Source: Colletes latitarsis
Lineage: Eukaryota; Arthropoda; Insecta; Hymenoptera; Colletidae
DNA: 64,000 nt
Assembly (NCBI RefSeq): GCF_051014445.1
Contig: NC_135147.1
Span: 25,758,479 to 25,822,478, forward strand
Direction of reading: 5' to 3'
Part shown: piece after piece, positions 24,101-34,320 of the stretch
Layout of the letters: each line of letters opens with the position of its first letter
How positions within the stretch are numbered: the first letter of the stretch is position 1
Program-made: the position numbers and the translations under genes
The notes under the pieces: model-generated
What the model was told of the DNA's origin: nothing
What the model saw: only the letters and a program-made list of their open reading frames with translations
Databases searched by the model: none

Positions 24101-25228
24101 ATCAGGAGAAGAACGTCAGGCCCAACTTCCAGCTGCACGACCTTGACCCCGGTTTCGACTATACTTTATACGTGTACGCTGTGAACGGCCAGGGCAAGAG
24201 CGAGCCCGCGCTATTGGAGCACGTCAGGGTCCTCGAACCCATCGGTGGCAAGCTGGAGAGGACAGGAACTGGCGTCTTCCTGGAGGATCTGAAGAAGGCC
24301 CTCCCGAAGGCCAGCTCGGAGAACCTGATCATCGTCATTGCCCTGACAGGTACAGGTACTGATCAATTTCTTTTTTTAACCGGTCACAGGTCAACAATGC
24401 TTAACGTCAGTATATTACTCCTATTTACAAAGTAGCTTTCTTTTATTTTTTAATATCAACAATATCAATACTCAATTATGGAACCCTATAGAGAGATATA
24501 AGTAATTTAAACAATTTAAAAATCAACAATACGTGGTGTTTAACCCAATGCAGCTGCACTTCGGTAACCAGACGACGGTTAATGATTAGAAATATATTTA
24601 TCTTTGACTTCTGACGCTTTCTAAAATTGAAAGCACGTTGAGAGATAATTTTGAGAGTACCCGAAACGGGTAGAAAGTTTCGCTCGCGTGGAGTGGATAG
24701 AGCACACGTGGTTACGAGTAAGAAAAACCCTTTTTGGATCGAAGGTGCGGTGGCCTTGATCCTGATCGGCATCGGAGTGATCATCGGACTGGCGGTCTGC
24801 AGAAGAAGGACCAGCTCCCCCGTCAAAGACGGGCCGGACGATTTTACCATCCCCAGCTACGTTTCCGCTCAAAGGATCGAGCCCAGGATCAGATACTCCG
24901 GCGATAGCAGACGGGCTCAAAGAACGAGCCTGTACGTCGAGGAAAATCGAAACGGTAAAGCACTATTCGATAGAATATTCGAGTGCGCGTTTTAGGGTGG
25001 TAGTCGAGTCTACGAACGACCCTTATCCTTGCGCTCTTAGGAAATGATTACAGATTTACAGTTTGCTTTTGTACAGCGAACAATAAAATGTTCCTTGAAG
25101 ATTTCGAGCTTCGACCACCCCCCTTAAAGCAACGCTGAAAATATTTATTTCGAAAAATACGAAGGTTGATTCGTTTTCTTTCAGAACCTGATCTCCTGCA
25201 GAGAGTGGAGATCGACCTGCACGACTAG
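9044..25228 (+). CDS. Sidestep-family Ig-superfamily receptor (whole gene, 12 coding exons)
   Basis: Predicted single-pass cell-surface adhesion receptor. I joined coding exons 9044-9149, 16976-17108, 19669-19880, 19942-20052, 20156-20371, 22369-22665, 22732-22862, 22917-23076, 23138-23440, 23888-24349, 24745-24954 and 25185-25228. All junctions are GT-AG and phases agree throughout, giving 794 residues. Domains: signal peptide about 1-24; Ig1 36-150 (C53/C131, W69); Ig2 151-259 (C183/C239); Ig3 260-358 (C284/C337); Ig4 359-455 (C386/C436); Ig5 456-556 (C481/C536); FN3-like 558-672; TM 703-728; cytoplasmic tail 730-794. Motifs such as VLWFKD, GIPLYSLDAR, FQIGDG and PSVTWWKDG are typical of insect Sidestep proteins, which bind Beaten-path proteins in axon guidance. 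That role is family knowledge. I cannot say which Sidestep paralogue this is. The 5' UTR is not determined. Confidence 0.9.
9150..16975 (+). other. Intron 1 of the receptor gene (7.8 kb)
   Basis: No exon-like sequence was recognised inside. It alternates AT-rich stretches (for example 10.7-11.1, 11.9-12.6 and 13.1-13.4 kb) with CpG-rich stretches (13.5-16.7 kb). The only repeat noted is a 27-base direct repeat, at 15776 and 15899. Large first introns often hold enhancers, but no specific site can be named. Confidence 0.5.
15776..15926 (+). repeat. Short direct repeat, 27 bases, 123 bases apart
   Basis: The sequence beginning gattcgttagtcgaacg occurs at 15776 and again at 15899 with essentially full identity over about 27 bases. 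The intervening sequence is not repeated. It lies in intron 1. Confidence 0.7.
16976..17108 (+). CDS. Receptor coding exon 2: first half of Ig1
   Basis: Residues 36-80. The acceptor follows tttacactcttacag and the donor is CTACAG|GTAACC. It carries the first Ig1 cysteine (C53 in ELPCDI) and the core tryptophan W69 in VLWFKD. It enters in phase 1 and leaves in phase 2. An alternative AG at 16950-16951 would add exactly 24 in-frame bases. Confidence 0.9.
17109..19668 (+). other. Intron 2 of the receptor gene (2.6 kb)
   Basis: Separates the two halves of Ig1. The middle (about 17.7-19.1 kb) is markedly GC/CpG-rich and generates long spurious antisense frames. Near 19439 a tatacagggtgttc sequence resembles the end of a dispersed insect repeat. 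No additional exon was recognised. Confidence 0.5.
19437..19520. repeat. Dispersed-repeat end with acagggtgttc motif
   Basis: The motif tatacagggtgttcagcaac, followed by ctctaaggggcgactctac, resembles the start of dispersed repeats I associate with bee and ant genomes. It shares its first dozen bases with the element end at 30607. No matching inverted end was found nearby, so this is likely a fragment. Confidence 0.4.
19669..19880 (+). CDS. Receptor coding exon 3: second half of Ig1
   Basis: Residues 80-150. The acceptor follows a pyrimidine-rich tract ending tttgtag. Contains SLDAR, FQIGDGHRAKL and the second Ig1 cysteine C131 in GIFRCRVDF, then closes the Ig1 G strand at NLTLV. The donor GTGTGT is in phase 1. 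The SLDAR...FQIGDG arrangement is a strong family signature of Sidestep Ig1. Confidence 0.92.
19942..20052 (+). CDS. Receptor coding exon 4: start of Ig2
   Basis: Residues 151-187, beginning EEPTKPVIHDAQG. The 61-bp upstream intron ends in ctttttctccag. Holds the first Ig2 cysteine C183 (ALTCQV). The donor is TCTGGGG|GTAAAT, phase 1. The exon splits Ig2 between its C and C' strands. Confidence 0.9.
20156..20371 (+). CDS. Receptor coding exon 5: rest of Ig2
   Basis: Residues 188-259. Starts GRPRPSVTWWKDGEILD (W197 as the core Trp) and carries C239 in KLECRAQS. The upstream intron is 103 bp and its acceptor (gaacgatgcag) has a weak pyrimidine tract, but phase and protein continuity support it. 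The donor is C|GTGAGT, phase 1. Confidence 0.92.
20372..22368 (+). other. Intron 5 of the receptor gene (2.0 kb)
   Basis: Lies between Ig2 and Ig3. Apart from the 144-bp tandem repeat at about 21.94-22.29 kb, nothing specific is recognised. A CpG-rich patch at 21.45-21.9 kb yields overlapping open frames on both strands without protein-like features. Confidence 0.5.
21944..22285 (+). repeat. Intronic tandem repeat, about 144-bp period, 2.3 copies
   Basis: The landmark cgagtct(a/c)ctgacc occurs at 21951, 22095 and 22239, exactly 144 bases apart. Units also share atgtttagtggattccttgg and the taacgattat(t)tgttggatagg stretch. Copies differ by only a few bases, so the expansion is recent. Confidence 0.88.
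22369..22665 (+). CDS. Receptor coding exon 6: Ig3
   Basis: Residues 260-358; one exon encodes the whole Ig3 domain. C284 and C337 form the expected disulfide and W297 is the core Trp. Two N-glycosylation sequons are visible at N308 (NVS) and N316 (NST). The acceptor is ttttccgcag and the donor is CCT|GTGAGT, phase 1. Confidence 0.93.
22732..22862 (+). CDS. Receptor coding exon 7: first half of Ig4
   Basis: Residues 359-402 with C386 (KLICDV) and W399 (IIWYHD). The acceptor follows tccggtttcccag after a 66-bp intron. The donor is CACGAC|GTGAGT, the only phase-0 junction in the gene. Confidence 0.92.
22917..23076 (+). CDS. Receptor coding exon 8: second half of Ig4
   Basis: Residues 403-455. 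Contains the canonical Ig F-strand pattern HAGEYSCAAINSVGEG with C436. It follows a 54-bp intron ending gttccag and ends at AAAT|GTAAGT, phase 1. Confidence 0.93.
23138..23440 (+). CDS. Receptor coding exon 9: Ig5
   Basis: Residues 456-556, the complete fifth Ig domain. C481 and C536 are the canonical pair and W495 is the core Trp. A second cysteine pair, C460 near the A strand and C549 at the G strand, could form an extra disulfide. N498 (NGT) is a sequon. The acceptor is gtttcgaaag and the donor GGGGA|GTACGT, phase 1. Confidence 0.92.
23591..23722. mobile_element. Short TTAA-flanked MITE (piggyBac-type) in intron 9
   Basis: A left end TTAA-CCCTTTGCGCTCGG at 23591 is mirrored by CCGAGTGCGAAGGG-TTAA at 23719-23722. 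That gives 14-base terminal inverted repeats with two differences, flanked by TTAA on both sides. TTAA target duplications are the hallmark of piggyBac elements. The element is only about 124 bp, has no coding capacity and would be non-autonomous. A related end occurs near 62968. Confidence 0.72.
23888..24349 (+). CDS. Receptor coding exon 10: FN3-like domain and start of TM
   Basis: Residues 557-710. Starts KPPQPPFDCSLQNETSS, an FN3 A-strand-like Pro-rich entry. It ends its fold at FDYTLYVYAVNGQGKSEP, the typical FN3 Y-x-hydrophobic F/G region. A juxtamembrane stretch follows, then the hydrophobic LIIVIALT. The donor is CTGACAG|GTACAG, phase 1. A tandem donor six bases downstream would add two codons. 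Confidence 0.9.
24745..24954 (+). CDS. Receptor coding exon 11: TM helix and cytoplasmic tail
   Basis: Residues 711-780. Continues the membrane helix as AVALILIGIGVIIGLAVC, followed by the stop-transfer RRR at 730-732. The tail is polar and rich in Ser, Arg and Tyr (SYVSAQR, RYSGDS, SLYVEEN). The acceptor ggatcgaag is weak, but the phase and helix continuity fit. The donor is AACG|GTAAAG. Confidence 0.88.
25185..25228 (+). CDS. Receptor coding exon 12: C-terminus and stop
   Basis: Residues 781-794, ending in DLHD and the stop TAG at 25226-25228. The acceptor is strong (gttttctttcag). Fourteen complete codons follow the two bases that finish the split codon, so the phase closes exactly. No obvious PDZ-binding C-terminus is seen. 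Confidence 0.85.
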
Positions 25229-25860
25229 TTTTGTACAGTTAGGGTTAACCGATATATTCGTTCTCGTGTATTATATGTAATACGCTTTCCTCCACGTCCT
25301 GTATATAGATATACCGGGGCGAAAGTGCCTATTCTCGTAGACGTAAGGCGTAGTTCGATAAGACGTAGGAAGTAGCAAATGCATTATGCGTCTGATCCGG
25401 TGATCGAACACTCTTTCCACAATTCCTGTACCTGTGCTTTACGATCATATTCGTGAAAGTGTCTTTTGAAGCGTCGATCAGACGGCGGAGCTTTATAGCG
25501 TTTATTTATTGCGCCACGGACCACTTTTGCGCTAGTAATTTACGCGCCATTCTTACCACGGGCGAGCAACAGGGCAAAGTATTATAACCGAGGCTCGTCG
25601 ATTCCCATAGATGTAACGATATTCGTAAACGGACGAAATGTACAGATATTTTTACAGTCGCCAACCCAGTAAACGTAAGAATCGATCCCTGGCGTCGTAC
25701 CCGTGCTTTCCAATCGCGTTCTCGAAGAGCACGACGCCCCGGGGACCGATATCGTAAGATTCTCGAGAAACCGAAAACGCTTAATCCAATTATGTAAATA
25801 GCGTAGGAATTGTGTTATTGGTGGACTCGAACGGCCAAATAAATTTTCACTTAACATCGT
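25229..25860 (+). other. Probable 3' UTR with poly(A) signal of the receptor gene
   Basis: After the stop codon there is no further good reading frame. The first convincing AATAAA is at 25838-25843, followed about 20 bases later by a T/G-rich stretch (ctgtgtttcgtg), as expected of a cleavage site. The exact end is inferred. Confidence 0.5.
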
Positions 25861-27188
25861 CTGTGTTTCGTGCGCGCACACCCTCGCCGCAAACACAGTC
25901 GTTATCGTGACCGAATTTTTGTAAAAAAAAAAAAACATCGTATTTTTGATCGTCGACGCGGTTTGTTATCGTTCGCGAAACGCAGCGCGATACTTCGATA
26001 GCGTAGGCGGACCAGCGTGGGGGAGGGAAATACGGTGACTCTTGCCCGCGGCCGTTCAGATTCAACTCCAACGCGAGATTTAGCCGGTATAAATAACGAG
26101 CAAGGGGAATCGACAACATCCGATATCCATAAATTTACGCGATGCTTCCGGCGAACGGGGATCGACAGGGTGCGTTGGTTTAAACAAACCGTATTGTTTG
26201 GTGCGGTGCTTCGACGCCTCCGATAAACCCTCGGCCTTTTAATCGGATCTCGACAGCTTTGTATACGCGAACCGGTCGAAGGAGATCCAGAGCAACTGCG
26301 AGGCGATTCGACCAATGTGTCTCGCTGTATACGATTGCTTCGATTATTTGCGCACCGAAATCGCAAATAAACCGTTCGTACAGGGCATTGACCTTCGACG
26401 AAGACGCTATTAACCCCACCGAAAATTGCAAGAACCTGCATTTTTCCACAATAATTCTTCGAAGGAAGTGAATAAAATTAATTTAAATCTCGGTACTCGT
26501 ATCTTCGAAACCCCCGACTCCGTGCTCGCGTCACGATGTAAAGTTCGATTCCATCCTGTTTATTCATTATTTACGCGTAATTTTGCATAAATATAACGCG
26601 CAATAATTAGAATTGGAATTGCGCGTCAGTATGTCCATAGCGGGCAGAAAATTTACAAATTATAATGCGCGCAAACACAAGCCCCCGATACGAATTAATT
26701 GGCCACACGTAGACCAGCTACAATTTATATCGAGCTGTCGCAGAGGCGATATTATACGCGGGTTGTTGATTTATATGTAAATGCGACGTTCCGCGGCGTC
26801 GTTGCGTCGCGTTAGGCCGCGATAGCGTATGCGTTAAAAAATAACAGCCGACGGACGAATGCTCCGGATCAATCCTACTTTGCATTCGACGCCACCGACG
26901 GGAAACGTTTCGTTCCCGTCCGACGAAATTTCATCAACGTCGCGATAATCGTGACCGTCGATACCGTCGACAGATATTCTATTTTCGTTGAATTAGTTGC
27001 TGGCGTGCGGCAATCAATTACCGGGGAAAAATTTAATCAGCATTAACGGCATTTCCCCGCTAATCGCTTTACAGATTTGACCGGCGCGTTAAAGCGCGGC
27101 CATCGACGTTTCCAGCATTCGTCGTTCGCTATTCCCTCGCTCGAAGATCGAGTTTTACCCCCGACTGGAGTACGGGATCCTCAGCTTC
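25861..27188. other. No gene recognised
   Basis: CpG-rich intergenic sequence downstream of the receptor gene. The open frames at 25.85-26.45 kb overlap on both strands and match no family I know. Confidence 0.45.
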
Positions 27189-27470
27189 GAAAGTAGCACG
27201 GGTTAGGGGGGTGAATCTTTAAAATGAAATTTCCTTGGAGTCGACAGGGTATTTAGTTTTGGAAAAATTATCGTCCAATATGTTACAGGAAACTAAAAGT
27301 TTGTTCAATTTCAAAATAAACGTAGAAAGTAGCATGAGTTATGATAGGGGGATGAATCGTCAAAACGAAATTTGCTTAGAGTCGATAGGATATTTAGTTT
27401 TGGAGAACTTTGAAGGATTTAATTGACACCCTGTAAATGCAAACTGAAAGTTTGTTCGGTATCATCCTGT
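27189..27470 (+). repeat. Tandem duplication, about 136-bp period, two copies
   Basis: gaaagtagca(c/t)g(g/a)gtta is found at 27189 and 27325. Both copies continue through gg(g)ggatgaatc, aaatttcctt/gctt(g)gagtcga and agg(g/a)tatttagttttgga. A 63-codon open frame spanning the junction is a by-product. The segment is followed by gacaccctgtaaatgc at 27426, which resembles a dispersed-repeat end. Confidence 0.8.
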
Positions 27471-30400
27471 GCACTACACGAACCATTTTCTAATTGCAAA
27501 GTCTCGTAACCACAGATAGCCAATTGTGAAAAGCGTTACATTCGTAACTCATTGTGCTCGATTCTCTTCGTTCGCATAAAATAGCAAAGTAGTTTCAATA
27601 TTTCAACTCTCAGTCGTTTCGAAGTTCATTCGAAACCGCGGCTGTTTCGAATAATGAAACGAAACAGCTTCATTGCTTCAAATAACCATTATTTCCAATA
27701 ACGAAGTTTCAGAATAACATCGCAGGAAACAAAAGAGTGATATTATTTCGTCGACGACCGTGTCTCAGAAATTCGGTTCCAAGGCGGACCCGATTTCTCG
27801 TCATTAAACGAGGGACTATTGTACGACTTGGATGAGAATTTTCTTTCGTTGAAACTCGTTACGTTAGATGATAAATATCGGTATAATGGGCAAGGGGGAT
27901 GGATTTGGTCCACAGTGGAGAAGTATTTCAGAGGCCAGAGACGAATAGACGACCGCAGCGAACCGCCAGGCGGAGTGTAAGCGAACGCGGCGCGTATTCG
28001 CCTCTATAATGAAGATGCGAGCGGACCGACAACCGTTGTGAATGCAATTGCATATTAGAGAGGCGCAACGCGGAGCGGCGAGGAACCACCGTGTCGGACA
28101 GATAATTAGGTTATACTTTGTAGCGCGGCAAGCACGGTATTATCGTTATCGTCATGGGAAACGACGCTCGTAGAACGCCGCGGGGTATTCGTGTTATTTT
28201 CAGCGAACCTGCCACCCCCGTCGCCGCGTATGCCTGTTAAATCCGACATGTTCGAGGTAAACGTTTCCCACGAGGTGAATAAATCCTTTTATTTGCACGC
28301 CGGACTTTTAAGAATTCATGAAGTTTTTCAATTCCGCGGCCCTCGCGCCTCCCACGACCGCGAAATCTCAATTTATTCCCTGCTTAATTTCACTCAGGAC
28401 CATCCATAACGTCTATCGAAGAAGTCCGTACGATATTCGGCGAAGATACATTTTAACTCGTTAATTCTTCTCTGCTTCGAGGTGTCTGCTTGCCGGGTAA
28501 GTCGACGAACGAGAAATAAACTTGGTTTAAATAGATCCTTGTGATAGATACGACTGTTTTCGCTCGTCAGGTTTCGTTTCAGCCCCGACTTAATAAACGC
28601 AAAATGTCCGTTTCGCGGGAAGCTTTTTCGAAAAGTTTCCAAGCGCTGGGACGAATAATTTTGGGAGTACATTTTTCGACGATCGTTGCTCGGTTTGGTA
28701 ACGTATCGCCGTGCACGCGGATGAGTTAAAGAGTCGTAAATGGTTTGCGGTGGCCGCCTGACATTAGGGCGACCGCATCAGGACGACTTCGTTTAATTAA
28801 AACGGCATAATAGATGGGCGAGAGCGTGCACGCAGCCGTCCGGTGCATCGCTGCATCGGATGCATAGGTGCATCGGTGACCGAGTTCCTCGGAGTCGCAT
28901 TAATTCCATTAAAACTTCGACGCGTTCGTTCGAAATTATCGATGGGAGTTTCGGATGGGTTTCCGTTTCGCATCCCTTAACAGGGACGGCGTCGACAACG
29001 CGTACGCGCCAAGGCGATGAAACGAAACGGGCGTTCGCGATACCTATTATTAGTTTTAATTAGTCGTATAGGGGGAGGCGCGCGATAGACGATTAAACGC
29101 GCGATCCTGTGTATAATTTATCGAAAACAAAGCGCCGAGTTATCGCCGTTGCTCGATTCTATGTAACGGGACGATCTCGTTAATTCACTCGCGAGCCGTA
29201 GAGCAGAAAATTTAATACCGTAGCAACGTATGATATTCATTAACATAACGGGCAATTATAACACGTCTACTTACGAATGCAAATAACGCCCTCGATCGAT
29301 CGCGTTTGACGCCCCCACTCTTCGATTCGACAATTTGCAGTTGTGCTAATTTTTTACTGCCTCCCGAACGTCCACGAAATTAACATCATTTAATAAAGAT
29401 TGTAATTGGAACACTTAGCGTTGGATTCCTTCTATATTGCAACGGGGATTTTTGTGTTAAATGCACGGGCACGGGAATTAATTGAAATTTACACAAATCG
29501 TATAGTGTATGTGAGAATATTGAATCTAATAAACTCTTCCTAACTCGGATGTATTATTAATTTCATAATATTTACTATTCTGTACGGTTTGTGTACATTT
29601 CAATTAGAAATATGACATCGTTCGAGTACCTTTGCGAACCTGTGTAGATTAGTAGAGAAGAGAACGAATTTCCTTAACAGTAATAATGGGTAAAATGGCC
29701 CCGACGATAGCGCCTTGTTCCGTACGTATAGAAAGAGATTAGACGTCGTTGGAAAGAGGACGTCGCAACGCGATAAAGTAATTCTCATCCAGGGGGCAAA
29801 AACGAGGGTTCTTTCTTGAACTGTCGCGGACGTCGGAGTCGAAGATTTACCGTCCCCTGGATTTTCCACGGCGAACGAAATTCAAAAAGTTGGGATCGCC
29901 CGGACAGGCGCGGGATCGAATCTTTACGATAGATTTATTTCGCCAACAGGTGGATTAAATCGCACTAAATCTCTCGCGCGAAAGGTTCGCCCCGGAATTA
30001 GGTCGCGGAACAAATTATTGGTCGGCGTTCGTTGTCATTTTCGTCACCCCCAACTTCGCGCTCCGATCGTCCTTCGAAGCAGAGAATGATATTCGACTTG
30101 ACGCAATTGTTGCTTGTTTCTAACAAATAAATTTTTCAATCGAAGTGGCTGCGAAGGCGGGAGGCATACTCGCGACGCAGGCTGTTTAGTCGGTACGAAG
30201 ACCACGATGCGTTTAGGGGTTGTTCGCATCGTGGCTCGTAAACGTTGCACCTCCGTCGCTCCAGGCAGCTCGAAGAGTTCGTTCCCCGCGTCGGTGCACT
30301 CGCAGAGCCAGCAAATTTGTTTCGCAACGGCGACGTGGGACGGTACATTGCTCGGCTGCTTGCCGTCACTAATTATTTCCCGTAACAAGCATGAAATATT

Positions 30401-30606
30401 CTCGCGGGAGCGCGACGCCGACGACGATAGTCCTACAGAGATATTACGTAAGATCCCTCTTCTGTCCTTTACATCCCCCGGAAAATATCTCGCTACGTTG
30501 TCTCGGGGAGGAAAAGAACCTTCGATTAAATGTCGTTCGCCTTAAAGTGGGATTAAAACCCTACAGAAGATCTATCGTAAAGTCCTTGCAATTGCAATCA
30601 GTCAAC
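27471..30606. other. No gene recognised
   Basis: Mixed-composition intergenic DNA. Frames up to 143 codons near 30.1-30.5 kb overlap antisense frames and have no recognisable motifs. Confidence 0.45.
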
Positions 30607-31494
30607 TATACTGGGTGTTCGGCCACCCCAGGGAATAATTTTAATGGGGAAATTTGGATGGTACGTACAAGCAAGTATTAGACAACTTTTCTATAGGACG
30701 TCAAGCAAAATTACTAAAAATCAAAAACGAATTTTTAAGAAAAATCGACAAGGGTGCCTAAATCTTTCGACAAAATTAAAAAATTTCAAATCGTTCTAAA
30801 AAAATTATTTTTAGTTGCAGGGGTCAATTTCAATCATTTTTGGTCAACAGTCATACCCCCGAAATCCTACTCAGTATCGAGAAAAAAATTCATTACCAAA
30901 ACTGTAATGCCTGACCATACCATTGATATGTTTCACTGAAATTTCATGCGAATCTTTAAAACGTCATAACTTCTGAACGGATTGAAGGATTTTAATGTTT
31001 AAAAAAGCAATCTCCGCGTATTTTGGTGGAGAATATGTACAAATCGCAAAAATATTCGAAAAGTTGGTTCTTGACCCCGTAAACTGAGAAAAACCCCATA
31101 AAAGTTGTCAAATTTTCAAACGACCATAACTCCGACAATTGTGAATATATTTCAATGAAACTTTTTTCTGAAGTAGAGCTCACGGGCACCTACAAAAAAG
31201 TATTAAACAACTTTTCTGTACAGCGCCAAACAAATTTATTAAAAATGAAAAATGAATTCCTAAGGAAAATCGACAGGGAGTAGGTGCCTAAATTTTTTGA
31301 CCAAAATGAAAAATTTCAAATCGTTCTAAAAAAAATATTTTTATCTATGAGGATCAATTTAAATCATTTTTGGTCAATAGACATACCCCCGAAATCCTAC
31401 GTACTTTTGCGAAAAAAATTCTTTACCGAAAATATACTGAAAACTAGAATCTCCCATTAAAATTTTTCCCAGGGGTAGCTAAACACCCTCTATA
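30607..31494. mobile_element. Non-autonomous TIR element, 0.89 kb
   Basis: The left end (30607-30655) and the reverse complement of the right end (31447-31494) align over about 48 bases with roughly 80% identity, sharing TATA, GGGTGTT, ACCCC, GGGAA and AATTTTAATGGG. TATA (or TA) sits at both outer edges and may be the target duplication. The interior is AT-rich with two direct repeats, about 30668-30899 and 31193-31426, offset by 525 bases. No transposase is encoded. The terminal and internal sequence looks like a common hymenopteran dispersed repeat, which I recall but cannot verify. Confidence 0.8.
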
Positions 31495-32580
31495 ACGACC
31501 AACAAGCATTTCCAAATTATTTCTGCCAATTTAGAATCGTTTGCTATTGATATATTTATTTATCTGGTCCCACGAATCGCTTCTTCATGGTTCTGTTGCA
31601 CACCATTGACGTTTTTAGCCAAAGTACTCGTAGCAAACAGGGGCGAAATTTTGCCTACCAGTTCCCCTAATTGTTATCAGATCCCTTCCCGTAGGAACTC
31701 GAAGAAAATTGCTGTACACCGAAAAACTTTTAATTTGATGGAGGTGAAATAGCACGTCCGTCGATTCATCGGTTCGGTGTTTCAAGTTTCTCCGTTCGCC
31801 CCGTCTCCCGGACTCTTGACGCGTCACGATTCTCACAATGGGAGACGTAATTACGTTACGTTAATTAATCCGCCGTCCTCTCGGCTGTCTCCGTCCCCCC
31901 TGGCCGGTACGCTCCGGTTACTCGTCCGTCTGCGAACCTCCCGAGGTCTTTTAATTCGAAAGGAACTCCTGATGAAACGGAAATGAGTTACCTTACTTCC
32001 GTTTACCGAAGATTTCACGGTGAATTTGCGAGACCCTCGGTCCACCAGCGGGCCAGGCCTTCGGCGCGATTCAGCAGTCTCGTTCAATCTACCGTTGGTG
32101 CTGGAAAGAGGATCGAAACCGGGAGTTTTCGGACTCCTTCGAAATGTTAATTTCATCTTTCCCACGCGAACGTTTCCCGAATATAGCCAGGGACCCCGCG
32201 AGACGCGATCCTCTTCATAAAAATTTCAATTTCCAGAACAGCCGTGTTTACGGTGCCCGCGGCGCCGTGATCGATCACCGAAAATCGCTGCGAATTGTGC
32301 TCGATGGCCTTCAATTAATAATCGCCCGCAGAATTTCGACCGTGAGCTTTCTCGCGAAATTCCCCGGGTGAAAACGATCACCAGGGAAGCCGACTTTGTG
32401 ATCTTTCCATTAAAATTTCGATTAAGGAGACTCCGAGATTCCTGGGCTTTCCGGTATCGATACCATGTCGACGAGACCCTCTTCTTCGCACCTATATCGC
32501 CCCCACATAAATCGTAACGAAGGGTCTCGATGGTACTCTACGATTGGAATCGAACTCCTGGCTCTTGGACGATTTATTCG
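31495..32580. other. No gene recognised
   Basis: Intergenic. Overlapping open frames near 31.8-32.2 kb on both strands share CpG-rich sequence and carry no known motifs. Confidence 0.45.
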
Positions 32581-33145
32581 AAAACCAGTTCAAAACAACC
32601 GCTCGATTCGTTAAAAAGACAAATTTATTTTCATTTATAACGAATCGCGAATGGGAGTAACTAATTCCCTAACTGGTACATTGAATTTCTTCCCTGCCGA
32701 CAAGACACAGAGTCATCCCTATCACTATTTCACAGAAATATTCAGGTTCTAATACCCTTTGAAATATTCCTATTCCAACGTACGATGCAAGGGAGTTAAT
32801 CGACATTAAACGAGATTTGATGACTAGTATACCATCGTCATAAAGGTGCCTGTGACGTTTAAAACCAGTTTAAAACAACGACTAAATTCATTAAAAAACA
32901 CGTTTATCTTCATTTATAACGAATCACGAGTGGTAGCAACCGTATACTATATTCCCTCGCTGGTTGACCGAGTCTCTTCCCCGCCGACAAGACCCAGAGT
33001 CATCCCTACCACTATTTCACACAAATATTCACTCTCTAATACCTTTCTAAATATTCCTATTCAAACGTACGATGAGAGGGAGTTGATCGACATGTAGGAG
33101 AGCCAATTTTTCTGTCATTAAACGAAGGACCATCGGTCGTAGAAG
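32581..33145 (+). repeat. Tandem duplication, 280-bp period, two copies
   Basis: aaaaccagtt(c/t)aaaacaac occurs at 32581 and at 32861. Both copies run on through ttcatttataacgaatc, the gccgacaagac(a/c)cagagtcatccct stretch, ttcctattc(c/a)aacgtacgatg and gggagtt(a/g)atcgaca. The copies have diverged modestly and the second carries an insertion near its end. Confidence 0.88.
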
Positions 33146-34320
33146 TGCCCGTGAAGTTGGAGACGCAAAAAATGTAGAAAGAAGCTGTTATCTGCACGTG
33201 GTTGGAACCACCAGCGGCAACGGGGAAGTAATAACTCGAAACGAAGCAAGCTTTCGGCGACAGCCCCAATTGCGAACGCAATTTGTGCAGCGTAGCGCGG
33301 GTACGTCGTCGAAATTTTGACAAGCGCAATATTGTTTTTCCGCCGCGAGAAAGACGCGAGTCCGCTCGACTTCTTTGCCACCGGCGGGAGCGTCGACCGG
33401 AATTAACGCGCTGGAAAACAAGCCCACGCGTCCCTAAACTGTTAACGTTGTTGGTACAATGTCGTCGACTACGGGAACCCCGGCGAAATTCCACCGAAAT
33501 TCGCGATATTTTCACCCCGCGTCGCGCAAAACAACAATAACAATTTGCGCGCCGGCGGCGAGATCGTTCCCGTAACTCGAAGATCGTAATATTTCGCGAA
33601 ACGTTCGAGAATTAATTGACATCAATGCACGGACGAGACTCAGGAATTAATCGAGAACCCTTCGGACGCGTTATCGGAATATTCGCGAGGAAAATACCCT
33701 CCGCGATTCGTTACGAGCCATTTTTGACTTCGCGATATCGCCTGAAGTTAAATAATGTTAAATATTGAATGCAAAATGATTTGCTCCGATCGAAGGAGCG
33801 TTTAAAACGGACTACATTTTTATTTGCTCGAGTCCGATACAATTCGTTTTAATTTCGAGAGAAATACAATTATATATTGCTATATTGTAAATAATGTTCC
33901 GAGCGTTTGGTAATATTCGAGCTGTTCAATTCCCCAGTTAATGCATCTTTTGCTCAACGTTGCCAATCAAGGTTTTAAAGCTGTTGGCCTTATTAATAGA
34001 GTAGCGCGATATTTTAATGACGCAAACGCGTTAAGAATGGCTCTTTTACTGTTCGGTGCGTTCTCGTTTCGAGTGCCGTTCATTAGTCTGGTTTCCTTAT
34101 TTTAACAACTGTAGAAATTTATCTGATGTTTGCTGATGCTTGCAGCATCGAGTAGTCGTTAAACCAGTATCGATTGAAACAACGGAAACGCTGGCGGACA
34201 GGTAACGCAAAGTTAGTTAGGTATTTTCTATAATAAATTAAATTTTACAGTTTTAGCGACCGAGACGCTTGTGTCACGTTTGTTGAAATACTCAGGCTCG
34301 ATGATAGTAATATCACAGAC
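33146..34320. other. No gene recognised
   Basis: Frames of 79-152 codons at 33.06-33.54 kb overlap on both strands and show no motif. The remainder is AT-rich and featureless. Confidence 0.45.

Noticed and set aside
32545..32575. Second weak B-box-like sequence (ggaatcgaactcc, minus strand)
   Set aside because: Deviates from the B-box consensus and has no cloverleaf around it.
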